Shown: positions 16,794 to 23,772 of the stretch, piece by piece
Position numbering within the stretch: position 1 is the first letter of the stretch
How the letters are laid out: each line of letters begins with the position of its first letter
Source of the DNA: Actinobacillus genomosp. 1
GTDB taxonomy: Bacteria; Pseudomonadota; Gammaproteobacteria; Enterobacterales; Pasteurellaceae
DNA length: 64,000 bases
Assembly: GCF_029774175.1 (NCBI RefSeq)
Contig: NZ_CP103834.1
Location: 1,374,501 to 1,438,500, forward strand
Reading direction: 5' to 3'
Position numbers and translations under genes: made by a program
Notes under the pieces: generated by a model
The model's input: the letters and a program-made list of their open reading frames with translations, nothing else
What the model was told of the DNA's origin: nothing
Databases searched by the model: none

Positions 16794-17629
16794 TGCCTAA
16801 AATTTATCTTGGTACAGGCGGATACAGTGATACCGATCTTCTCGGCACGCTGTATCCGCACGGCACATCAAAAACCGACTTTCTAAATATCTATAGTCGC
16901 CATTATGACACGGTTGAGATCAATAGTACTTTTCATGCGCCTATCGGCGAAAAAGCATTACAAGGTATGGTTGAAAAAGCGGAAGGGCGGTTAAAATTTT
17001 CGGTAAAATTGCATCAAGATTTTAGCCATAAACGTATTGCTACCGAAACACAAGCAAAGTTATTTCTTAATGCGTTACAACCGTTAATCGAACAAAATTG
17101 TTTGGCAAATCTGTTTGTGCAATTTCCGCATACCTTTGAACGTACCACCGCCAATCGCTTATATTTGGCACAACTGACCAAATGGTTTAACAGTTTTTCA
17201 CTTGCCGTTGAATTTCGTCACAGTAGTTGGCATATCACTCAAGTAAAACAAGCCTTTGCCAAGCAGCCGAATTTAATTTGGTGTAATGTTGATTACCCGA
17301 CAAATATCGGACTTCCTCCATTTTATTTTTATAGCAATCAAACAATTGCCTATTTGCGTTTACACGGACGCAACCCGAATTGGTGGAAAGCGGAAACCGC
17401 CCAACAACGACACGATTACCACTATTCTGATCAAGAGCTAAAACAACTGGCAAACTTACTTTCACAGCACCGAGATTCATTCGAACAGCTCTATCTTTAT
17501 TTCCAAAATACGACGAATAGCCATTCGTTCTATAATATTGCCACCTTAAAAAGCTATTTAAGCGAACTAAATTTTGAGGTGAAAACTGAAATCGATAAAG
17601 TAACGGGAGAACAGGGAGCATTATTTTAA
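16793..17629 (+). CDS. DUF72 family protein (YecE-like)
   Basis: A 278-residue DUF72 TIM-barrel-type protein: IYLGTGGYSDTDLLGTLYP at the start, YDTVEINSTFH, KFSVKLHQDFSH, LAVEFRHSSW and YLRLHGRNPNWW, all family patterns. The function of the family is not established; its fold suggests a nuclease or sugar-isomerase-like ancestry. The start at 16793 overlaps the preceding stop. An alternative in-frame start exists two codons earlier. Confidence 0.82.
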   Translation: MPKIYLGTGGYSDTDLLGTLYPHGTSKTDFLNIYSRHYDTVEINSTFHAPIGEKALQGMVEKAEGRLKFSVKLHQDFSHKRIATETQAKLFLNALQPLIEQNCLANLFVQFPHTFERTTANRLYLAQLTKWFNSFSLAVEFRHSSWHITQVKQAFAKQPNLIWCNVDYPTNIGLPPFYFYSNQTIAYLRLHGRNPNWWKAETAQQRHDYHYSDQELKQLANLLSQHRDSFEQLYLYFQNTTNSHSFYNIATLKSYLSELNFEVKTEIDKVTGEQGALF

Positions 17630-17714
17630 TCCGGTGTTCCCACCCTCGATAGCAGTGAGTAAGCGTAAACCTCACTGATAAATAAAATGCCCGAATAGCA
17701 TCCGACCGCTTCCT

Positions 17715-18122
17715 TTAATTGGCAAAAGTTACGATGCTATTCCCTTTTCCCAATGCCGCTTTCAATCCCGTTACATCAGAAATTTTACCCATTTTAGTAT
17801 AGCGATAAGGCGTATCAAAATTCTCATAAAAAATCACCAACGTATTTCCTTGCCAAAGTAGAATATCGCCGCTTTGAATTGTGCCGACCGCATAATCGTA
17901 AGCGGTCAAATTTTGAGGTAATTCTGCAAATTTTTCGTTGCGTAAGTGATCTCGCATTTCTAATGTTAAAGGTAACAGTTTAGTAAATTGTTGTGCTGCC
18001 TCGGTATCGGCTAATTCTGCTTCAAAAGTTTGTTGTCCTATCGTAATTTGCATCGTTTTTCCTTGTAAAAATGGACTAAAAAACAGACTGATAATCAGCC
18101 CTAGTAAGGCTTTAATTTTCAT
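17715..18122 (-). CDS. Cyclophilin-like fold protein, exported
   Basis: A 135-residue protein. Residues 1-20 resemble a signal peptide (MKIKALLGLIISLFFSPFL). The rest matches the cyclophilin-like domain of bacterial BH3618-type proteins: MQITIGQQTFEAELADTEAA, LPLTLEMRD, GDILLWQGNTLVIFYENFDT and a C-terminal GLKAALGKGNSIVTF. The function is not established; peptidyl-prolyl isomerase activity should not be assumed. The start at 18122 overlaps the last codons of the acetyltransferase gene, implying translational coupling. An upstream in-frame start at 18137 lacks support. Confidence 0.75.
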   Translation of the reverse strand: MKIKALLGLIISLFFSPFLQGKTMQITIGQQTFEAELADTEAAQQFTKLLPLTLEMRDHLRNEKFAELPQNLTAYDYAVGTIQSGDILLWQGNTLVIFYENFDTPYRYTKMGKISDVTGLKAALGKGNSIVTFAN

Positions 18123-18687
18123 TACGAACCTCATCAATTATTTTAATGATTTTAGCCGGTACACCGGCAACAATCGTATTTGCCGGTACATCTTTAGTAA
18201 CCACACTACCTGCCGCAACAATCGCATTTTCACCAACCGTAACACCCGCTAAAACCGTTGCGCCTGCACCAATCCAAGCATTTTGCTTAATCACTACCGG
18301 TTTTACAATTACACCACGACGAGTTTTCGGATCCGTTGGATGATTAACCGTAATAATATTCACTCTTGGGGCAAGCAAAACATTATCTTCAAGCGTAATA
18401 CCGCCTAAGTCGGTAAACACACAAGCGGTATTGATAAATACATTTTTACCGATGCGAAGATGACGACCGAAATCACTATATAACGGCAAATTAACGTGTA
18501 AAGTTTCATCAATATGCGATTGGGTAATTTCACTCAATAGATGTTGAATTTCTGCTTGTGTTTGAAATTTCCCTGACAATTCGGCAATTTTAGGGGCATT
18601 TTCCGCTACAATTCGATGAATATCCTCAAAAATACGACTACCTTGCTCAATCAAACTATTCAACGGTAAATCAACGGCATATTGCAT
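18112..18687 (-). CDS. Sugar O-acetyltransferase (LacA/Maa-like, hexapeptide repeat)
   Basis: A 191-residue left-handed beta-helix acetyltransferase of the maltose/galactoside O-acetyltransferase group. Visible are YSDFGRHLRIGKNVFINTACVF, GGITLEDNVLLAPRVNI, the active-site His in TVNHP, and repeats such as IGAGATVLAGVTVGENAIVAAGSVV. It uses acetyl-CoA. The frame begins with TTG at 18723, but the ATG at 18687 has GGAGAACAAG upstream and fits better. It overlaps the cyclophilin-like gene. Confidence 0.85.
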   Translation of the reverse strand: MQYAVDLPLNSLIEQGSRIFEDIHRIVAENAPKIAELSGKFQTQAEIQHLLSEITQSHIDETLHVNLPLYSDFGRHLRIGKNVFINTACVFTDLGGITLEDNVLLAPRVNIITVNHPTDPKTRRGVIVKPVVIKQNAWIGAGATVLAGVTVGENAIVAAGSVVTKDVPANTIVAGVPAKIIKIIDEVRNEN

Positions 18688-18714
18688 TCTTGTTCTCCAA
18701 TTTTCCAAAAAATA

Positions 18715-18767
18715 GGCGGTCAAATTCCTGTCATTTTTTGCAAAAATTTAGGGAAATTTAACCGCTT
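18715..18767 (-). terminator. Imperfect uptake-signal pair after the 381-aa hydrolase gene
   Basis: GCGGTCAAATT pairs imperfectly with AATTTAACCGC, with extra pairing inside. It lies between the hydrolase stop and the acetyltransferase start on the same strand. Confidence 0.5.
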
Positions 18768-18774
18768 GTCACTG

Positions 18775-19920
18775 TTATTTCAAATTCGCTTTAAAGAACT
18801 GCTCGAATTTATCGTATGGAATTTTGCCTGCTACATCATCGTATAAATCGGTATGAGTCGCATTGGGGACGATATACAATTCTTTGTTTTTACTGCCTAA
18901 CGATTTGAACGCATCTTCACCGAAATAGCGTGAGTGGGCAATTTCACCGTGAACCACAAGTGCCGGAGCTGTTAATTCGCTTGCACGTTGTAACAATGGC
19001 ATATTAATGAATGATGGTATCATTGCAGTGTTCCAACCTGCGGTTGAATTTACGCTACGTGGGTGGAAGCCTCGTGGTGTTTTATAATAGTTTGAATATT
19101 CACGGACAAATCTTGGTGTTTCTGCCGTAATTTTATCTTGCGGTGTTAAATGATCTTCCGCTTTGCCATTTAATGCATAATCATTTGCAGCAGCTTCCCA
19201 ACGTGAATTGGCTAAATCTTGTTTCATTTTATAACGAGCTTCTGTCGTCATTGCCGGCACACGTTCATATTGCCCTTTCGGAGACGGATCCATTTTAATC
19301 TCATAACCGTCAGCCATAACTCGAGTCATATCATACATCGTGCTAACCGCTACCGCTTTAATGCGAGGATCTGAAACTGCTGAATTCAAGGCGAAACCAC
19401 CCCAACCGCAAATACCTAACACCCCAATTTTTTCACGATCGACATTATCAAGCGAACCTAAAAAATCTACGGCTGATACAAAATCATCAGTATTGATTTC
19501 CGGTGAAGCAGTATTACGAGGTAATCCCGAGCTTTCTCCTGTATATGACCCATCAAATGCGATGGTTACAAAGCCTCGTTCAGCCAAGTGTTGTGCGTAT
19601 AAACCCGAAGATTGCTCTTTTACCGCACCAAATGGTCCGCTTATTGCAATCGCCGGTAATTTACCTGTTGCCCCTTTTGGTATATACAAATCACCGACCA
19701 AAGTAATACCATAACGGTTTTTAAAAGTTACTTTGCGGTGCTCCACTTTATCTGATTTTGGAAACGTTTTATCCCATTCTTGAGTGAGTTGAATCGTTTG
19801 AGCAGGGACTTCAACCACTGTTGCTGATTGCGGTAAATTTGCCATAGCATAGCCTCCGATAAGTATTGAACCGAGTAGAAGTGCACGAGAAAGTGCAGTT
19901 AATCTAGTACGAATTTTCAT
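18775..19920 (-). CDS. Exported alpha/beta hydrolase (YcjY/dienelactone hydrolase-like) with Cys at the nucleophile position
   Basis: A 381-residue protein with an N-terminal signal-like segment (about 1-27: basic, then ALLLGSILIGGYAMA). The hydrolase fold has GLYAQHLAERGFVTIAFDGSY, then GICGWGG, where Cys171 stands at the nucleophile elbow. HGEIAHSRYF has Glu326 at the usual acid position, and NATHTDLYDD has His356. Cys nucleophiles are known in dienelactone hydrolases and appear in YcjY-type relatives. The substrate is unknown. It is divergent from a LysR gene, the likely regulator. GAGGAAAGC precedes the ATG. Confidence 0.8.
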   Translation of the reverse strand: MKIRTRLTALSRALLLGSILIGGYAMANLPQSATVVEVPAQTIQLTQEWDKTFPKSDKVEHRKVTFKNRYGITLVGDLYIPKGATGKLPAIAISGPFGAVKEQSSGLYAQHLAERGFVTIAFDGSYTGESSGLPRNTASPEINTDDFVSAVDFLGSLDNVDREKIGVLGICGWGGFALNSAVSDPRIKAVAVSTMYDMTRVMADGYEIKMDPSPKGQYERVPAMTTEARYKMKQDLANSRWEAAANDYALNGKAEDHLTPQDKITAETPRFVREYSNYYKTPRGFHPRSVNSTAGWNTAMIPSFINMPLLQRASELTAPALVVHGEIAHSRYFGEDAFKSLGSKNKELYIVPNATHTDLYDDVAGKIPYDKFEQFFKANLK

Positions 19921-20078
19921 TTGCTTTCCTCATTAATCATTGTAAAAGATGTGTGCATTATAGAAATTTCCATTCAAATGATAATGACCAAAAATTCGAT
20001 AACATTTATTCACTCAGGTTCTAAATCAGGTAAAATAGCGGTTAAATTTCGCCCGTCTTTTACAAGGGAATTTATATT

Positions 20079-20963
20079 ATGCTTCAACGAGAAAACTATA
20101 ATGATCTGTATGCATTTTTATGTGTCGCACGGGAACAAAACTTCACCAAAGCCTCCACTAAGCTGGGTATTTCACAATCTGCATTAAGCCGTACGATTAA
20201 ACAGTTGGAATCCCGTTTAGGCGTACAACTCTTCGCTCGAACTACCCGCCGATTATCACTAACCCATGCAGGAAACCAACTTTTTCAAACGGCAGAACAA
20301 ACCTTTGCAAAACTCGATCAAGAACTGGCGATATTAGGGCATTACCGTGAAACGCCGTCCGGTTTAGTGCGGATCACCGCCTCACAATATGCGCTTGATA
20401 AGGTGTTATTGCCTAAGCTCGCTAACTTCCAAACACGTTACCCCGATATTCAACTTGAATTAATTAGCGATACCGCATTTTCCGACATTATTTCCGAACA
20501 ATTTGATGCCGGTGTTCGCTTTGGCGATTTAGTTGCTGAAGGAATGATTGCGGTAAGAATCGGCAATGATGAAGAAATGGCGGTTATCGGCTCACCGGAC
20601 TATTTTCACGCACACGGTTTTCCTAAAACACCGGCTGATTTAACCCATCATCAATGCTTAAATTATCGCTATGCCAGCGGTGCAATGTATCACTGGGACT
20701 TCATCGTCAATCACGAACAAATTCAAATTAAAACACAAGGACAATGGACTTTTTCTAATGATTATGCCATTCGAGATGCGGCAAAATTAGGATTGGGATT
20801 AGGTTATATTTGTAAAGATTTGGTCCAAAAAGAATTGGAAAAAGGCGAGTTAATTCAAGTATTAGGCGAATTTAGTTATACATTTACCGGCTTTCATCTC
20901 TATTACCCGCACCGAAACGCTTCACCGGCACTCAAATGTGTTATTGATGCGTTAAGGGAATAA
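20079..20963 (+). CDS. LysR-family transcriptional regulator
   Basis: A 294-residue LysR protein. The N-terminal helix-turn-helix includes FTKASTKLGISQSALSRTIK, then LGVQLFARTTRRLSLTHAG, followed by the ligand-binding domain (about 92-294). It is divergent from the exported hydrolase across 158 bases and so probably controls the hydrolase group. The ribosome site ACAAGGGAAT is a little far from the ATG. An uptake-signal terminator follows. Confidence 0.87.
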   Translation: MLQRENYNDLYAFLCVAREQNFTKASTKLGISQSALSRTIKQLESRLGVQLFARTTRRLSLTHAGNQLFQTAEQTFAKLDQELAILGHYRETPSGLVRITASQYALDKVLLPKLANFQTRYPDIQLELISDTAFSDIISEQFDAGVRFGDLVAEGMIAVRIGNDEEMAVIGSPDYFHAHGFPKTPADLTHHQCLNYRYASGAMYHWDFIVNHEQIQIKTQGQWTFSNDYAIRDAAKLGLGLGYICKDLVQKELEKGELIQVLGEFSYTFTGFHLYYPHRNASPALKCVIDALRE

Positions 20964-20966
20964 AAT

Positions 20967-21008
20967 AAGCGGTTTGATTTACAAATTTTTTTGCAAATTC
21001 AACCGCTT
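20967..21008. terminator. Uptake-signal terminator between lysR and tehA
   Basis: AAGCGGTTTGATTT pairs with AAATTCAACCGCTT with one mismatch. It sits between convergent genes. Confidence 0.75.
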
Positions 21009-21030
21009 GTAGCATACCTAAGTTAGATTT

Positions 21031-21981
21031 CTATTTGAGTAAAAATCGGTTTGTGGTGATTAAGCGTAGCGTCATTAAGACTAATGCTAAAATCGCTGCC
21101 GAGCCGAGTATAAACATTGCAATGCCAAGCATTGCTATCGGCTTATCAGACAGTTCGTAGTAGAAATGGAGTCCAACACCTGCCATTGAGGCGGAGCCGA
21201 ATGAGAAAGACCAAAGTCCCATGGATATGCCGTTTTGCATAATCCACGGCAATAATTTGGCCAATAATAAGAATTGTAAAAGCCCATAACCGATAAGCAA
21301 ATAAACAAAACCGTCTATTTTGCCGCCGTTCAAACTAAAGTAAGCCGAACAACAGACGAAAGCCGGTGCGAACTGAATACCGAATACCGGACGAACTGCC
21401 GGCGAAACGGGTTCTAAATTACGTAAACGTTGCTGTATCGCCGGTTCTAAACAGAGCCACGAAAATACACCGGCACCGAGGAAAAGCATACCGAGTTCAT
21501 TCTGCCCCGACATACCTAAAACATTGGCACTGACAAAATTCGCTGCGACTAGCGGTAAATACAATACCGGCGTAGTTGATTCGGTCGGATGATTGCCTTG
21601 CCATAATTTACCGATACGTAACATCGCAAAACCTATCTGACCAATAATTCCTGCAACTAATAAAATACGGCTGATGAACAGGCTATACGGTTGAACGGCA
21701 AGGCTAATGAGCAACGACGTAATCATTGTTAAACTGACAAAACAACCCATAATCGGATGATCCGATTCCGCTTTGGCTAATTGCGGATAGCTAAACCATT
21801 TATAGCCATAGATCACGATTAAACTCGCCCAAATCAAAGTGGCGATTGCTAAAACGGATTCGCCGATAAGATGAGGGATCGCTAAAATGCTTGCCGCATA
21901 ACGCCATGCTAAACCGATTCCGGCAAGCCCGAGAACCATTCCTAAATAACTTACCGGAATGGGAAATACTGCTTTTATCAT
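21031..21981 (-). CDS. tehA: TehA-type tellurite-resistance/dicarboxylate transporter
   Basis: A 316-residue membrane protein with about ten hydrophobic segments that aligns with E. coli TehA: YLGMVLGLAGIGLAWRYA, WQGNHPTESTTPVLYLP, VAANFVSANVLGM, LFLGAGVFSWLCLEPAIQQR, SLNGGK, LWSFSFGSASMAGVGLH. TehA belongs to the SLAC1-like anion channel and transporter family; tellurite resistance in E. coli is a high-copy effect. The frame starts at 22050, but the ATG at 21981 with AAAGGAAT upstream begins at the first membrane segment. tehB, the methyltransferase partner in E. coli, is absent here. Confidence 0.88.
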   Translation of the reverse strand: MIKAVFPIPVSYLGMVLGLAGIGLAWRYAASILAIPHLIGESVLAIATLIWASLIVIYGYKWFSYPQLAKAESDHPIMGCFVSLTMITSLLISLAVQPYSLFISRILLVAGIIGQIGFAMLRIGKLWQGNHPTESTTPVLYLPLVAANFVSANVLGMSGQNELGMLFLGAGVFSWLCLEPAIQQRLRNLEPVSPAVRPVFGIQFAPAFVCCSAYFSLNGGKIDGFVYLLIGYGLLQFLLLAKLLPWIMQNGISMGLWSFSFGSASMAGVGLHFYYELSDKPIAMLGIAMFILGSAAILALVLMTLRLITTNRFLLK

Positions 21982-22027
21982 TATAATTCCTTTATCAATC
22001 TCTCTGTTTTTCAAATTGAATAAACAC

Positions 22028-22067
22028 GCAAGCGGTCGTAAATTCTGCAAGATTTACGACCGCTTGC
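22028..22067 (-). terminator. Uptake-signal terminator after hxpB
   Basis: GCAAGCGGTCGTAAAT (22028-22043) pairs perfectly with ATTTACGACCGCTTGC (22052-22067). It separates hxpB from tehA on the same strand. Confidence 0.85.
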
Positions 22068-22081
22068 GACGATAAAATAAG

Positions 22082-22732
22082 TTACAACCGGGCTAAAAAC
22101 TGCGGATTGATTTCATACATTTTAGCTAATTTGAAATCAGCTAACGCCCAATAATTTTCGTGAAAATCTAATTCATTAGGAATCACAATACAGCTCATCG
22201 AAGCAGCTTTCACCGAAATCATACCCGGTTTAGAATCTTCAATGCCAATACATTCGACAGGATCAATACCCAAACCTTTCGCCGCTTGTAAATAAACCGC
22301 CGGATGCGGTTTGCTATACGGCAGTTCCGCACCGGAGGCGATATAGCTAAAATAATCGGCAATACCGCAACTTTTCACGATATTATCCAACATATAACGG
22401 GGCGAAGCGGAGGCAATCGCAATTTTTATATCATGTCGTGCAAGTAATTCTAAGGTTTCTGTTACTCCCTGCATTAACGGCTTTGCTTTTAGAATATTAC
22501 TGATTGCCAAATCCAATAATTCTTGCGCAACTTTTTCAATATCTAACGGTTTCTGGTATAACTCACTAGCATAACGTAATACCGGTACGGACGGCATACC
22601 GCGCGTACGAGCCAATTCCTGTTCGGTAATAGGAATACCGTAGCCGTGTAAAAGATCCAGTTCCGTTTGTTGCCATAAAGGCTCAGAGTCAATCAACACT
22701 CCGTCCATATCAAAAATAAATGCTTTTTTCAT
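22082..22732 (-). CDS. hxpB: HAD-superfamily sugar-phosphate phosphatase (HxpB/YniC-like)
   Basis: A 216-residue HAD hydrolase of the beta-phosphoglucomutase-like subgroup. Motif I is FDMDGVLIDSEPLW, with nucleophile Asp8 and acid/base Asp10. Motif II is IASASP, the Lys motif is LPYSKPHPAVY, and motif III is GIEDSKPGM. It matches E. coli YniC, now HxpB, a hexitol phosphatase also active on 2-deoxyglucose 6-phosphate, across the length. GGGGATGAT precedes the ATG. The exact substrate here is inferred. Confidence 0.82.
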   Translation of the reverse strand: MKKAFIFDMDGVLIDSEPLWQQTELDLLHGYGIPITEQELARTRGMPSVPVLRYASELYQKPLDIEKVAQELLDLAISNILKAKPLMQGVTETLELLARHDIKIAIASASPRYMLDNIVKSCGIADYFSYIASGAELPYSKPHPAVYLQAAKGLGIDPVECIGIEDSKPGMISVKAASMSCIVIPNELDFHENYWALADFKLAKMYEINPQFLARL

Positions 22733-22858
22733 ATATCATCCCCTACTTAATCAACATAGCCGGCTCATATTGTACGAGATCTACACTTGTAGATTGAAAC
22801 TATTCTTTTATTTCCCTTATCCCTGATCAAAAAGCGGTCGGATTTGTCAGATTTTTTG

Positions 22859-22889
22859 CAAAAAAATACCTTGCGATATGCAAGGTATT
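22859..22889 (-). terminator. Terminator of the fimbrial operon
   Basis: On the minus strand AATACCTTGC and GCAAGGTATT form a perfect 10-bp stem with a 5-nt loop, followed by a run of T. It lies about 50 bases after the last fimbrial gene. Confidence 0.9.
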
Positions 22890-22937
22890 AGAAATAGATA
22901 AAACGTTACAGCTAATTAATCACTTCTTATTTTGATC

Positions 22938-23768
22938 CTAATTCGTCTGTACCCCAATATTTACGTTGAAAACACCTGAATGTCTAATAGATTGATCCGT
23001 AAATGTTAAGCGAGCTTTTACTTGTACCCAACAGAATAAATTAGGGGCATCTCTAGATTTTTCATCTTTTGTCGGTGTAAAAAATTGACCATTTGTAGAA
23101 GTATTCATATGGATAAGATCAACTTTAGCCGGATATTTTAGCCCTTCCGGACTAATCAGCTCAATATCTCTTGTTACAATTATTGATCCAGTCCCCGCTT
23201 TCCATCCACCTAAATTATCATTCATTGTAAAAATATCATCAGCATTGCTGCGTAACTCAGATATAGTCTTCGGAATTTGTTCACCGCACTCCTTATTACG
23301 TCTCCTCAAACCAATATGACTATCCCTTAGCTCAGTCCAATAATCTATAGATTCTCCTTTCGGACGAATAGCACGATAGTAAAAATTAAAAACTCCTTGA
23401 GTTTCTAATGTAAAAGTTTGATTGGAAAGATTATGTTGTGGTATTGTTCCCCCTGTCAGAATATGCTGTCCGACATTTAAATCTCCCGTACCCTGAATAT
23501 CACCAAGACTAATATTTGCCATTCCATTTTGTAATGGAATATTAGGTAATAATTCATACTCTTGAATATTTTTTTCAAATCGTTGATTCAAATCAGCCTT
23601 ACCGAAAGCTCTATTTGAACGACAAAAATAAATTGTATTATTGTTATTAACTACTCTCAGAGCAGGATCTAAATAAAAGGGAGGGGCTGAGTTATATTCC
23701 AATTCCGGACAAGCCGCCCAAAGGTTACCGCAGGATAACCCTAGCACTAACAAAATCAGTTTTTTCAT
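22938..23768 (-). CDS. Fimbrial tip/minor subunit (putative adhesin)
   Basis: A 276-residue exported protein. The signal peptide ends near residue 18 (GNLWA). Four cysteines remain in the mature part (Cys20, Cys49 and two later ones), while the major pilin has none. Residues 93-106 (GTGDLNVGQHILTG) closely resemble residues 77-90 of the pilin, which suggests a shared pilin-like domain. It is the last gene of the operon and almost overlaps the usher stop; GGGGGAAAT provides the ribosome site. Larger size and last position suggest a tip adhesin; the receptor is unknown. The frame opens at 23813 inside the usher gene, but 23768 gives the signal peptide. Confidence 0.7.
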   Translation of the reverse strand: MKKLILLVLGLSCGNLWAACPELEYNSAPPFYLDPALRVVNNNNTIYFCRSNRAFGKADLNQRFEKNIQEYELLPNIPLQNGMANISLGDIQGTGDLNVGQHILTGGTIPQHNLSNQTFTLETQGVFNFYYRAIRPKGESIDYWTELRDSHIGLRRRNKECGEQIPKTISELRSNADDIFTMNDNLGGWKAGTGSIIVTRDIELISPEGLKYPAKVDLIHMNTSTNGQFFTPTKDEKSRDAPNLFCWVQVKARLTFTDQSIRHSGVFNVNIGVQTN

Positions 23769-23772
23769 TAGA

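Noticed and set aside
17235..17675. Minus-strand open frame of 146 codons across the DUF72 gene
   Set aside because: Antisense to a conserved gene; no domain and no upstream signals.
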